Assembly (NCBI GenBank): GCA_947623455.1
Contig: OX392538.1
Coordinates: 5,208,001-5,272,000 of the forward strand
Direction of reading: 5' to 3'
DNA length: 64,000 bases
From: Mimachlamys varia
Taxonomy: Eukaryota > Mollusca > Bivalvia > Pectinida > Pectinidae
Part shown: positions 20,933 to 34,190 of the stretch, piece after piece
Layout of the letters: the number at the start of each line of letters is the position of its first letter
Position numbering within the stretch: the stretch's first letter is position 1
Notes under the pieces: model-generated
Databases searched by the model: none
Told to the model about the DNA's origin: nothing
Seen by the model: only the letters and a program-made list of their open reading frames with translations
Position numbers and translations under genes: made by a program

Positions 20933-21929
20933 TTTATATTATCAATTACATCTTGCAACATATATGTTTACTTTTTGCAATGATAACTATTTGTATCGCT
21001 TGGAGTTAAATCATTATTCATTGGTTCTCAACGACTTCCTTTGTTAATATGTAATAATAAAATGACCTGTTCACTCTATGTATGATTGGCTATACATTTC
21101 AGTCGTGCTTATTAAAACCTCACGCCTGGGACAAATACATGACGTCATCGACTTCCTCACTGGTGTCAAAAAGCGATGTTTTACGTTTCAATGGTGTATG
21201 GAAATTGTGTTACATAAATAACTGTCTCAATCGTTTATCATCGGATCAAACAGATCTTGCATTACTTTCCTTTTATATAAAATACAATTATATCAATCCT
21301 TTACACTTTTTTAGTATATGAACATTTCTTTTTCATTTTTGCTCACCAGAAGTTTGCTAAAATAAAAATATGAAAAAAATCCTAGACTTGTTTAATGAAT
21401 CTCAATAAATGGGAAATCCTATATGCAGAAATAAGTAAATACACTTAAGCGTAAGAAAAAACCCATCTATAATCAAATTATGTAGGTAAATGAAATGTAG
21501 GTAATCAATCATCTCCCAACAACTCTAATGACTGCCATTTCTATACCTTTCTTTTGAGAAATCATTCCGCCGTTATGTTGCCGATTGTTGTAGTAATTGT
21601 TGCATTCAACACTGACTTTCGCTAAAGGGTTGGTGCAGTCGTTACGTATCATTCAATATTGTCGGTACAGAAGCAAATTATTGTACCCGACTGCAGGTTG
21701 TCGTGGCAAGATAATCGGATTTTCATCTGCCGATGGAACATTTGGTATATCTCTCCTAGCTGATATATCTTGAGCAATGTTTGCATTAGTTTCTACATGA
21801 TGGTTAAGACATCAACAAAACAGGTTTTCCTTTTCATTTTCCTACTTGTCTATACCTAGCTCTTCGATTCGACCAAGTATTTAACAGGAATGGTCAAACG
21901 TTTTTATTGTGTTACGACGTTGTCGACAG
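20933..21929. other. Spacer without a supported gene
   Basis: A 79-codon plus-strand frame (21082-21321) shows no recognisable domain and is not supported by splice sites. Confidence 0.4.
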
Positions 21930-22133
21930 CTAGATATCTACCATGGTGTGAAAGTAAAGAAGCCAGATCCTGTATTTAGCTTTCTTACACGATTCATTTG
22001 TAACACATGCGGATAATTCTCTAATCTGCGATAGAATCATGCTGTATCGTATTAACCTACGCCCATCGAGCTTAAACCACGCTTCAACCCATAACAAAAT
22101 TTCGTCAAGCTCATCTTTTGCTGAACATTCCAC
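21930..22133 (-). pseudogene. Possible exon or gene relic of unknown family
   Basis: A 67-codon minus-strand frame (CSAKDELDEILLWVEAWFKL… KKAKYRIWLLYF) has protein-like composition with an amphipathic helical look. It begins just after an AG (CTGTGAATATCAG on the minus strand) that could be a splice acceptor, and ends with TAG. About 190 bp upstream on the same strand another short frame (EILDLMPDKDAFIAWNELF, about 22210-22318) also looks protein-like and follows an acceptor-like TTTGTTTAG. An overlapping plus-strand frame (22039-22320) is equally open. I do not recognise the family. It could be two exons, a decayed gene or chance. Confidence 0.25.
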
Positions 22134-22464
22134 TGATATTCACAGGTCTAGCAAGCAACAAGCAGAGAGAGCCGATGGAATGTTTTTGTTCATTTCTTAT
22201 TTTGACCTTCATTTATTCATGAAAAGTTCATTCCATGCGATGAAGGCATCTTTATCCGGCATTAAATCCAATATTTCACTGTGTAATGTGAATTTTGCAT
22301 TAATCACTTCATGGATCTAAACAAACGATTTTGTCGATATGCACGCATACTGTTATGGAAATATAGGCATTTTGACAATATTAATGAAGTATAACTCTGA
22401 CACAATTTCACGAAAAATTCAAATGTTTCACCTCGTGAGAGCAAGCGTTTGCCGGTACATAATA

Positions 22465-22610
22465 GGACTAAGACCACAATTATATGATTTCTGGTTCAGT
22501 ACCCAAAAATGAAGTCCCTTAGAAATCTAGGTGTTTTAGTAAATCCTATACTATGCCTGAGTTGAATGTTACGATGAAACATATAGTGAAATTAATTGTG
22601 GTCTTAGCCC
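22465..22610. mobile_element. MITE, 146 bp with ~18-bp terminal inverted repeats
   Basis: The left end GGACTAAGACCACAATTATA is matched by the right end TTAATTGTGGTCTTAGCCC (reverse complement GGGCTAAGACCACAATTAA). The interior is AT-rich and non-coding. Confidence 0.7.
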
Positions 22611-22904
22611 AATGTATGGGTGTGGCTAAATTGCCGACATTTGAAAGTTTCTGATTGGTCAGTTTGCTGCAGAAGCACACGTCACCAGCCAGGTCACAGA
22701 GTACTTTAATACACGTGTATGTGTAGCAAGAAAGCACATTGTATCAAGACATATTAGCGAAGCAAAACCTGGTCTTGATCGTACATCATTGTAACTCATT
22801 TGCTTTAGATATATCACCAAAGAAATCGTCGCGAAGAAAGAAAAGAAAGATAAGTTGCAGTTCAATATCAACGAAGGAAAAATATCATGCATAAACTTAT
22901 ATAG

Positions 22905-23062
22905 CTCGGTTCTCACTTTGAGGGCATGCAATGTGTCGTTGATGAAGCAGAATACGCTAACTGTTCCGGATCACATGGTCTTATTCGCTTGTACATTCTC
23001 AAGGGTCTCCGTGTGAATCTTTCCTTTGTTCATATTTTGTCCTTAGTTGCGTTCAGATATGG
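22905..23062 (+). mobile_element. PLE tail fragment (plus orientation)
   Basis: GTTCTCACTTTGAGGGCATG, GTCGTTGATGAAGCAGAATA, GGGTCTCCGTGTGAATCTTT, CCTTTGTTCATATTTTG: the tail core seen in the other copies. It is truncated at both ends. Confidence 0.75.
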
Positions 23063-24949
23063 TTTCTAGCAATCTATTTAATTAACATTTGCTCGAAAAT
23101 GACATCATCTAATAATCTAATGAAACTTTTATCAATGGAAACGTACACACTGTTTGCAGTTAAAGAATCGGATTTAATGTTTGCTGTTAGTTATTTGTCA
23201 AAAGGCAAAAGAAAATATTCAGTATTTTCTTGTAACATGAAATATATTTTCACGAACCTAACACATATCGTTGCAGGTGATCACGAAATATTTCAAATTG
23301 TACAATGTATGTAACAAATATAGATGGTAACCATCCTTAGGCAAGTAAACTAGTTTGGAACAGAAATAACCTCGTCTCCCCTACTGTTTCTGTGGTAATC
23401 ACACTATTTCCTTGTTAAAGCTGGGAGATTATCCTGTTTACAATATCTGATAGTTTAATATAAATCTATAAAACCGTGTGATTAGTTCTCATAGCATACC
23501 TGACGGCCTTAATGGCAATTTATGAGAAGAATGCAGGATAAATCAGAAACCCAGACTAAGATGTTGATGAAACATGTGATTACGACATGATGAGAGGAGC
23601 TGGCTTGACTCACCTATCAATTAGGATGGTAAACTTAAAAATAGTAGCAAAAGCTTTACCTATCTCGTGAAACTGATGACTTCGTTAATCGCCATTCCGT
23701 CACACAGGAACCTAACGTAATTACCTCGCAAGGATCTAAACCATTGGAAAATATTGAAAGACGTAATTTTGTAGCAAAGGCATCTATTTTTACGGCCGGC
23801 GATGTAACCTTACCGAACGGTTTAATCCCCTCTTTCCCTGATCAATACGGTCAAGTGTTCTCGTACTAGTAACATGTATATTGTCTTATATTTAGGTATA
23901 TACTGTATGGAGTTCTAGCACTTCTTTTAAATAGACATTAACAAAAGTAAATACTAAATACACCAATCTGTGAAAAAAAAAATAAAGAAAATGTGTATAC
24001 ATGTAAAACTGTGTCAACTGAGAACGAATCGATTGGGAAAGACGCCAATTAAGTACACACACATCAGTAGCATATTTCTCAGATTGTGATCACATACGCA
24101 GCTAAAATCAAGTCGTTTTGCTATTTCAAAGTGCAGACATCTTTAGAATCAAGAAAGGATTGCACCACGTGTGCATGATTTCCCAATTTATAGAAAAAGC
24201 TTTCAAGATTGTATGTCATAAAAAAAAAAAAAACAGCCTTCCGTCCAGTGTTGATAAATTACCAATTTGATGAGCATTCGAAAAAACAACCACAAAAACA
24301 TTGTTTTAAAGAAAAGAAGATCACATTTGATCAAACAATGTTTTGCATAAATGGTTTCTCATCGATTGCTTATTTACTAGTTGCATATGATTGCTTACGC
24401 TCTTAAATTCAAACAAGGTAGTACAAATCTAACTAGCATTTCAAAATTGGTTTTGCTACACCTCTAATTATATATAATATATCCAACATAAAATGCAAAC
24501 CTTAAGCTTTATGAGATAGGTAGTCTGCATTTGGACGCAACTTTCCCCTACAATGTTCAGATTTGCCATCACGATTATACATGTAACTAGCTTCTAGCAA
24601 TCCCCTTACATCATTACATAATTTCAGGTTCAATAAATGCTTAGATTTTGTTTTTCGTGCATCCATTTTTAACGTTTATCAAGACGTGGTCTGCACTGGA
24701 ATTTATTTACCGAACTTAGTAACTGGATATTTGCTACAACCTGCTTGACGTTTAGCTCAAAACAAAAAAGGAGATCAAAGCAGATGAGATAAAATAAGAT
24801 AGGATAGGAAGAGAAACCAGGGAACTTGTAGTTTTAAAATAAGGATAGGTACCTGGAGGTACTCCGCTTGAAACGGAAAGTCGATAAATAAGAAAAAGAT
24901 AGGAAATGAAGAAATGGAGGTGTTGTGATTGGACAGCAGACTGATCGTC
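23063..24949. other. Spacer without supported genes
   Basis: Short frames at 23099-23314 and 24209-24406 (+) have no recognised domain. A purine-rich stretch lies at 24766-24830. No repeats are recognised until the satellite begins. Confidence 0.4.
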
Positions 24950-26479
24950 TCTCTCGTGACTGTACAGGTGACTACAATAGTTGTCTTATACCATTGTCCC
25001 TCTCGTTATTGTACAGTTGACTACAATAGTTATCTTATACAATTGTCCCTCTCGTGATTGTACAGGTTACTACAATAGTTGTCTTATATCATTGTCCCTC
25101 TCGTGATTGTACAGGTGACTACAATAGTTGTCTTATACCATTGTCCCTCTCGTGATTGTACAGGTGACTACAATAGTTGTCTTATACCATTGTCTCTCTC
25201 GTGATTGTACAGGTGTCTACATTAGTTGTCTTATACCATTGTCCATCTCGTTATCGTACAGGTGACCACATTAGTTGTCTTATACCATTGTCCATCTCGT
25301 TATCGTACAGGTGACCACATTAATTGTCTTATAACATTGTCTATCTCGTGATTGTACAGGTGACTACAATAGTTGTTTATGCTATTGTCCCTCTCGTGAT
25401 TCTACAGGTGACTTCAATAGTTGTCTTATAACATTGTCCCTTTCGTGATTGTACAGGTGACTACAATAGTTGTCTTATACCATTGTCTCTCTCGTGATTG
25501 TACAGGTGACTACAATAGTTGTCTTATACCATTGTCCATCTCGTTATCGTACAGGTGACTACAATAGTTGTCTTATACCATTGTCCCTCTCGTGATTATA
25601 CAGGTGACTACAATAGTTGTCTTATACCATCGTCCCTCCCGTGAATGTACAGGTGACTACAATAGTTGTCTTATACCATTGTCTCTCCCGTGATTGTACA
25701 GGTGACAACAATAGTTGTCTTATACCATTGTCCCTCTCGTTATCGTACAGGTGACTATAATAGTAGTCTTATACCATCGTCCCTCCCGTGAATGTACAGG
25801 TGACTACAATAGTTGTCTTATACCATTGTCCCTCTCGTGATTGTACAGGTGACTACAATAGTTGTCTTATACCATTGTCCCTCTCGCGTTATCGTACAGG
25901 TGACTACAATAGTTGTCTTATACCATTGTCCCTCTCGTTATCGTACAGGTGACTACAATAGTTGTCTTATACCATTGTCCCTCTCGTTATTGTACAGGTG
26001 ACTACAATAGTTGTCTTATACCATTGTCCCTCTCGTTATCGTATAGGTGACTACAATAGTTGTCTTATACCATTGTCCCTCTCGTTATCGTACAGATGAC
26101 TACAATAGTTGTCTTATACCATTGTCCCTCTCGTGATTCTACAGGTGATCACATTAGTTGTCTTATACCATTGTCTCTCCCGTGATTGTACAGGTGACTA
26201 CAATAGTTGTCTTATACCATTGTCCCTCTCGTGATTCTACAGGTGATCACATTAGTTGTCTTATATCATTGTCCCTCTCGTGATTGTACAGGTGACTACA
26301 ATAGTTGTCTTATACCATCGTCCCTCTCGTGATTGTATAGGTGACTACAATAGTTGTCTTATACCATTGTCCCTCTCGTGATTGTACAGGTGAATACAAT
26401 AGTTGTCTTATACCATTGTCACTCTCGTGATTGTACAGGTTACTACAATAGTTGTCTTATACCATTGTCCCTCTCGTAA

Positions 26480-29400
26480 TTGTACAGGTGACTTCAATAG
26501 TTGTCTTATACCATTGTCCCTCTCGTGATTGTAAAATGTGACTATAATAGTTGTCTTATACCATCGTCCCTCCCGTGATTGTACAGGTGACTACAATAGT
26601 TGTCTTATACCATCGTCCCTCTCGTGATTGTATAGGTGACTACAATAGTTGTCTTATACCATTGTCCCTCTCGTGATTGTACAGGTGAATACAATAGTTG
26701 TCTTATACCATTGTCCCTCTCGTGATTGTACAGGTGACTACAATAGTTGTCTTATACCATTGTCACTCTCGGTATCGTACAGGTGACTACAATAGTTGTC
26801 TTATACCATTGTCCCTCTCGTTATCGTACAGGTGACTACAATAGTTGTCTTATACCATTGTCCCTCTCGTTATCGTACAGGTGACTACAATAGTTGTCTT
26901 ATACCATTGTTCCTCTAGTTATCTTACAGGTGACTACAATAGTTGTCTTATACCATTGTCCCTCTCGTTATCGTACAGGTGACTACAATAGTTGTCTTAT
27001 ATCATTGTCCATCTCGTGATTCTAGAATTGACTACAATAGTTGTCTTATACCATTGTCCCTCTCGTGATTGTACAGGTGACTACAAAAGTTGTCTTATAT
27101 CATTGTCCCTCTCGTGATTGTACAGGTGACTACAATAGTTGTCTTATACCATTGTCCCTCTCGTTATCGTACATGTGACTACAATAGTTGTCTGATACCA
27201 TTGTCCCTCTCGTGATTTTTAAGGTGACTACATTAGTTGTCTTATACCATAGTCCCTCTCGTGATTGTACAGGTGACTACATTAGTTGTCTTATACCATT
27301 GTCCCTCTCGTGATTGTGCAGGTGACCACATTAGTTGTCTTATACCATTGTCCCTCTCGTGATTATGCAGGTGACCACATTAGTTGTCTTATACCATTGT
27401 CCCTCTCGTGATTGTGCAGGTGACCACATTAGTTGTCTTATACCATTGTCTCTCTCGTGATTCTACAGATGACTACAATAGTTGTCGTATACCATTGTCT
27501 CTCTCGTTATCGTACAGGTGACCACATTAGTTGTCTTATACCATTGTCCCTCTCGTTATCGTACAGGTGACTACAATAGTTGTCTTATAACATTGTCCCT
27601 TTCGTTATCGTACAGGTGACCACATTCATTGTCTTATACCATTGTCCATCTCGTTATCGTACAGGTGACCACATTAGTTGTCTTATACCATTGTCCAACT
27701 CGTTATCGTACAGGTGACCACATTAGTTGTCTTATACTATTGTCCCTCTCGTGATTGTACAGGTGACCACATTAGTTGTCTTATACCATTGTCCCTCTCG
27801 TTATCGTACAGGTGACCACATTAGTTGTCTTATACCATCGTCCCTCTCGTTATCGTACAGGTAACCACTTAGTTGTCTTATACCTTTGTCCTTCTCGTGA
27901 TTGTACAGGTGACTACAATAGTTGTCTTATACCATTGTCCCTCTCGTTATCGTACAGGTGACTACAATAGTTGTCTTATACCATTGTCCCTCTCGTGATT
28001 GTACAGGTGTCTACATTAGTTGTCTTATACCATTGTCCATCTCGTTATCGTACAGGTGACCACATTAATTGTCTTATACCATTGTCAATCTCGTTATCGT
28101 ACAGGTGACCACATTAATTGTCTTATACCATTGTCCCTCTCGTTATTGTACAGGTGACTACAATAGTTGTCTTATACCATTGTCCCTCTCGTTATTGTAC
28201 AGGTGACTACAATAGTTGTCTTATAGCATTGTCCCTCTCGTGATTGTACAGGTGACTACATTAGTTGTCTTATACCATCGTCCCTCTCGTGATTGTACAG
28301 GTGACTACAATAGTTGTCTTATACCATTGTCCATCTCGTGATTGTACAGGTGACTACATTAGTTGTCTTATACCATCGTCCCTCCCGTGATTGTACAGGT
28401 GACAACAATAGTTGTCTTATACCATCGTCCCTCCCGTGATTGTACAGGTGACTACAATAGTTGTCTTATACCATTGTCCATCTCGTGATTGTACAGGTGA
28501 CTACATTAGTTGTCTTATACCATTGTCCCTCTCGTAATTGTACAGGTGACTACATTAGTTGTCTTATACCATTGTCCCTCTCGTTATTGTACAGGTGACT
28601 ACATTAGTTGTCTTATACCATTGTCCCTCTCGTGATTCTAGAAGTGACTACAATAGTTGTCTTATACCATTGTCCCTCTCGTTATCGTACAGGTGACTAC
28701 AATATTTGTCTTATACCATTGTCCCTCTCGTGGTTCTAGAAGTGACTACAATAGTTGTCTTATACCATTGTCCCTCTCATGATTGTACAGGTGACTACAA
28801 TAGTTGTCTTATACCATTGTCTCTCTCGTGATTGTGTAGGTGACCACATTAGTTGTCTTATACCATTGTCCCTCTCGTTATCGTACAGGTGACTACAATA
28901 GTTGTCTTATACCATTGTCCCTCTCGTGATTGTACAGGTGACCAAATTAGTTGTCTTATACCATTGTCCCTCTCGTTATCGTACAGGTGACTACAATAGT
29001 AGTCTAATACCATCGTCCCTCCCGTGATTGTACAGGTGACAACAATAGTTGTCTTATACCATTGTCCCTCTCGTGATTGTACAGGTCACTACAATAGTTG
29101 TCTTATATAATTGTCCCTCTCGTTATCGTACAGGTGACTACAATAGTTGTCTTATATCATTGTCCCTCTCGTTATCGTACAGGTGACTACAATAGTTGTC
29201 TTATACCATTGTCCCTCTCGTTATCGTACAGGTGACTACAATAGTTGTCTTATACCATTGTCCCTCTCGTTATCGTACAGGTGACTACAATAGTTGTCTT
29301 ATACCATTGTCACTCTCGTTATCGTTCAGGTGACTACAATAGTTGTCTTATACCATTGTCCATCTCGTTATCGTACAGGTGACTACAATAGTTGTCTGAT

Positions 29401-30204
29401 ACCATTGTCCCTCTCGTTATCGTACAGGTGACTACAATAGTTGTCTTATACCATTGTCCCTCTCGTTATCGTACAGGTGACTACAATATTTGTCTTATAC
29501 CATTGTCCCTCTCGTTATCGTACAGGTGACTACAATAGTTGTCTAATACCATTGTCCCTCTCGTTATCGTACAGGTGACTACAATAGTTGTCTTATACCA
29601 TTGTCCCTCTCGTTATCGTACAGGTGACTACAATAGTTGTCTAATACCATTGTCCCTCTCGTTATCGTACAGGTGACTACAATAGTTGTCTTATACCATT
29701 GTCCCTCTCGTGATTCTAGAAGTGACTACAATAGTTGTCTTATACCATTGTCCCTCTCGTGATTCTACAGGTGACTACAATAGTTGTCTTATACCATTGT
29801 CCTTCTCGTGATTGAACAGGTGACTACATTAGTTGTCTTCTACCATTGTCCTTTTCGTGATTGTACAGGTGACTACAATAGTTGTCTTATACCATTGTCC
29901 CTCTCGTGATTCTAGAAGTGACTACAATAGTTGTCTTATACCATTGTCCTTCTCGTGATTGTACAGGTGACTACATTAGTTGTCTTTTACTATTGTCCCT
30001 CTCGTGATTCTAGAAGTGACTACAATAGTTGTCTTATACCATTGTCCTTTTCGTGATTGTACAGGTGACTACAATAGTTGTCTTATACCATTGTCCCTCT
30101 CGTGATTCTACAGGTGACTACAATAGTTGTCTTATACCATTGTCCTTCTCGTGATTGAACAGGTGACTACATTAGTTGTCTTCTACCATTGTCCTTTTCG
30201 TGAT
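26480..30204. repeat. Higher-order block 1 of the 49-bp array (76 monomers)
   Basis: The marker GTAAAATGTGACTATAATAG at about 26531 recurs at 30255, exactly 3724 bp = 76 x 49 later. Many other private variants (GTGATTTTTAAGG, TTATCTTACAGG, GATTATGCAGG, CATTCATTGTC) recur in the same order, so the block is one tandemly duplicated segment. Confidence 0.9.
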
Positions 30205-33200
30205 TGTACAGGTGACTTCAATAGTTGTCTTATACCATTGTCCCTCTCGTGATTGTAAAATGTGACTATAATAGTTGTCTTATACCATCGTCCCTCCCGT
30301 GATTGTACAGGTGACTACAATAGTTGTCTTATACCATCGTCCCTCTCGTGATTGTATAGGTGACTACAATAGTTGTCTTATACCATTGTCCCTCTCGTGA
30401 TTGTACAGGTGAATACAATAGTTGTCTTATACCATTGTCCCTCTCGTGATTGTACAGGTGACTACAATAGTTGTCTTATACCATTGTCACTCTCGGTATC
30501 GTACAGGTGACTACAATAGTTGTCTTATACCATTGTCCCTCTCGTTATCGTACAGGTGACTACAATAGTTGTCTTATACCATTGTCCCTCTCGTTATCGT
30601 ACAGGTGACTACAATAGTTGTCTTATACCATTGTCCCTCTCGTTATCGTTCATGTGACTACAATAGTTGTCTTATACCATTGTTCCTCTAGTTATCTTAC
30701 AGGTGACTACAATAGTTGTCTTATACCATTGTCCCTCTCGTTATCGTACAGGTGACTACAATAGTTGTCTTATATCATTGTCCATCTCGTGATTCTAGAA
30801 TTGACTACAATAGTTGTCTTATACCATTGTCCCTCTCGTGATTGTACAGGTGACTACAAAAGTTGTCTTATATCATTGTCCCTCTCGTGATTGTACAGGT
30901 GACTACAATAGTTGTCTTATACCATTGTCCCTCTCGTTATCGTACATGTGACTACAATAGTTGTCTGATACCATTGTCCCTCTCGTGATTTTTAAGGTGA
31001 CTACATTAGTTGTCTTATACCATAGTCCCTCTCGTGATTGTACAGGTGACTACATTAGTTGTCTTATACCATTGTCCCTCTCGTGATTGTGCAGGTGACC
31101 ACATTAGTTGTCTTATACCATTGTCCCTCTCGTGATTATGCAGGTGACCACATTAGTTGTCTTATACCATTGTCCCTCTCGTGATTGTGCAGGTGACCAC
31201 ATTAGTTGTCTTATACCATTGTCTCTCTCGTGATTCTACAGATGACTACAATAGTTGTCGTATACCATTGGCTCTCTCGTTATCGTACAGGTGACCACAT
31301 TAGTTGTCTTATACCATTGTCCCTCTCGTTATCGTACAGGTGACTACAATAGTTGTCTTATAACATTGTCCCTTTCGTTATCGTACAGGTGACCACATTC
31401 ATTGTCTTATACCATTGTCCATCTCGTTATCGTACAGGTGACCACATTAGTTGTCTTATACCATTGTCCAACTCGTTATCGTACAGGTGACCACATTAGT
31501 TGTCTTATACTATTGTCCCTCTCGTGATTGTACAGGTGACCACATTAGTTGTCTTATACCATTGTCCCTCTCGTTATCGTACAGGTGACCACATTAGTTG
31601 TCTTATACCATCGTCCCTCTCGTTATCGTACAGGTAACCACTTAGTTGTCTTATACCTTTGTCCTTCTCGTGATTGTACAGGTGACTACAATAGTTGTCT
31701 TATACCATTGTCCCTCTCGTTATCGTACAGGTGACTACAATAGTTGTCTTATACCATTGTCCCTCTCGTGATTGTACAGGTGTCTACATTAGTTGTCTTA
31801 TACCATTGTCCATCTCGTTATCGTACAGGTGACCACATTAATTGTCTTATACCATTGTCAATCTCGTTATCGTACAGGTGACCACATTAATTGTCTTATA
31901 CCATTGTCCCTCTCGTTATTGTACAGGTGACTACAATAGTTGTCTTATACCATTGTCCCTCTCGTTATTGTACAGGTGACTACAATAGTTGTCTTATAGC
32001 ATTGTCCCTCTCGTGATTGTACAGGTGACCACATTAGTTGTCTTATACCATTGTCCCTCTCGTGATTGTACAGGTGACTACAATAGTTGTCTTATACCAT
32101 TGTCCATCTCGTGATTGTACAGGTGACTACATTAGTTGTCTTATACCATCGTCCCTCCCGTGATTGTACAGGTGACAACAATAGTTGTCTTATACCATCG
32201 TCCCTCCCGTGATTGTACACGTGACTACAATAGTTGTCTTATACCATTGTCCATCTCGTGATTGTACAGGTGACTACATTAGTTGTCTTATACCATTGTC
32301 CCTCTCGTAATTGTACAGGTGACTACATTAGTTGTCTTATACCATTGTCCCTCTCGTTATTGTACAGGTGACTACATTAGTTGTCTTATACCATTGTCCC
32401 TCTCGTGATTCTAGAAGTGACTACAATAGTTGTCTTATACCATTGTCCCTCTCGTTATCGTACAGGTGACTACAATATTTGTCTTATACCATTGTCCCTC
32501 TCGTGGTTCTAGAAGTGACTACAATAGTTGTCTTATACCATTGTCCCTCTCATGATTGTACAGGTGACTACAATAGTTGTCTTATACCATTGTCTCTCTC
32601 GTGATTGTGTAGGTGACCACATTAGTTGTCTTATACCATTGTCCCTCTCGTTATCGTACAGGTGACTACAATAGTTGTCTTATACCATTGTCCCTCTCGT
32701 GATTGTACAGGTGACCAAATTAGTTGTCTTATACCATTGTCCCTCTCGTTATCGTACAGGTGACTACAATAGTAGTCTAATACCATCGTCCCTCCCGTGA
32801 TTGTACAGGTGACAATAATAGTTGTCTTATACCATTGTCCCTCTCGTTATCGTACAGGTGACTGCAATAGTTGTCTTATACCATTGTCCCTCTCGTTATC
32901 GTACAGGTCACTACAATAGTTGTCTTATACCATTGTCCCTCTCGTTATCGTACAGGTGACTACAATAGTAGTCTAATACCATCGTCCCTCCCGTGATTGT
33001 ACAGGTGACAACAATAGTTGTCTTATACCATTGTCCCTCTCGTGATTGTACAGGTCACTACAATAGTTGTCTTATATAATTGTCCCTCTCGTTATCGTAC
33101 AGGTGACTACAATAGTTGTCTTATATCATTGTCCCTCTCGTTATCGTACAGGTGACTACAATAGTTGTCTTATACCATTGTCCCTCTCGTTATCGTACAG

Positions 33201-34190
33201 GTGACTACAATAGTTGTCTTATACCATTGTCCCTCTCGTTATCGTACAGGTGACTACAATAGTTGTCTTATACCATTGTCACTCTCGTTATCGTTCAGGT
33301 GACTACAATAGTTGTCTTATACCATTGTCCATCTCGTTATCGTACAGGTGACTACAATAGTTGTCTGATACCATTGTCCCTCTCGTTATCGTACAGGTGA
33401 CTACAATAGTTGTCTTATACCATTGTCCCTCTCGTTATCGTACAGGTGACTACAATAGTTGTCTTATACCATTGTCCCTCTCGTTATCGTACAGGTGACT
33501 ACAATAGTTGTCTAATACCATTGTCCCTCTCGTTATCGTACAGGTGACTACAATAGTTGTCTTATACCATTGTCCCTCTCGTTATCGTACAGGTGACTAC
33601 AATAGTTGTCTAATACCATTGTCCCTCTCGTTATCGTACATGTGACTACAATAGTTGTCTTATACCATTGTCCCTCTCGTGATTCTAGAAGTGACTACAA
33701 TAGTTGTCTTATACCATTGTCCCTCTCGTGATTCTACAGGTGACTACAATAGTTGTCTTATACCATTGTCCTTCTCGTGATTGAACAGGTGACTACATTA
33801 GTTGTCTTCTACCATTGTCCTTTTCGTGATTGTACAGGTGACTACAATAGTTGTCTTATACCATTGTCCCTCTCGTTATTCTAGAAGTGACTACAATAGT
33901 TGTCTTATACCATTGTCCTTCTCGTGATTGTACAGGTGACTACATTAGTTGTCTTTTACTATTGTCCCTCTCGTGATTCTAGAAGTGACTACAATAGTTG
34001 TCTTATACCATTGTCCTTTTCGTGATTGTACAGGTGACTACAATAGTTGTCTTATACCATTGTCCCTATCGTGATTCTACAGGTGACTACAATAGTTGTC
34101 TTATACCATTGTCCTTCTCGTGATTGAACAGGTGACTACATTAGTTGTCTTCTACCATTGTCCTTTTCGTGATTGTACAGGTGACTACAA
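30205..34190. repeat. Higher-order block 2 (tandem copy of block 1, five extra monomers)
   Basis: A copy of 26480-30204. The offset is 3724 bp at the start, 3773 (77 units) by 31549 and 3969 (81 units) from 33051 on. One monomer was therefore added near 30630 and four near 32815-33000. The 186-bp segments 27776-27961 and 31549-31734 give identical translations, showing very low divergence and hence recent duplication. Confidence 0.9.

Noticed and set aside
22659..22931. Hydrophobic 90-codon minus-strand frame as a membrane protein
   Set aside because: It starts in a PLE tail and ends beside a MITE. The hydrophobicity follows from AT-rich sequence and there is no recognisable topology or homology.
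23685..23705. Hammerhead core (CTGATGA) on the plus strand
   Set aside because: No stem II partner followed by GAAA downstream, and no stem I pairing.
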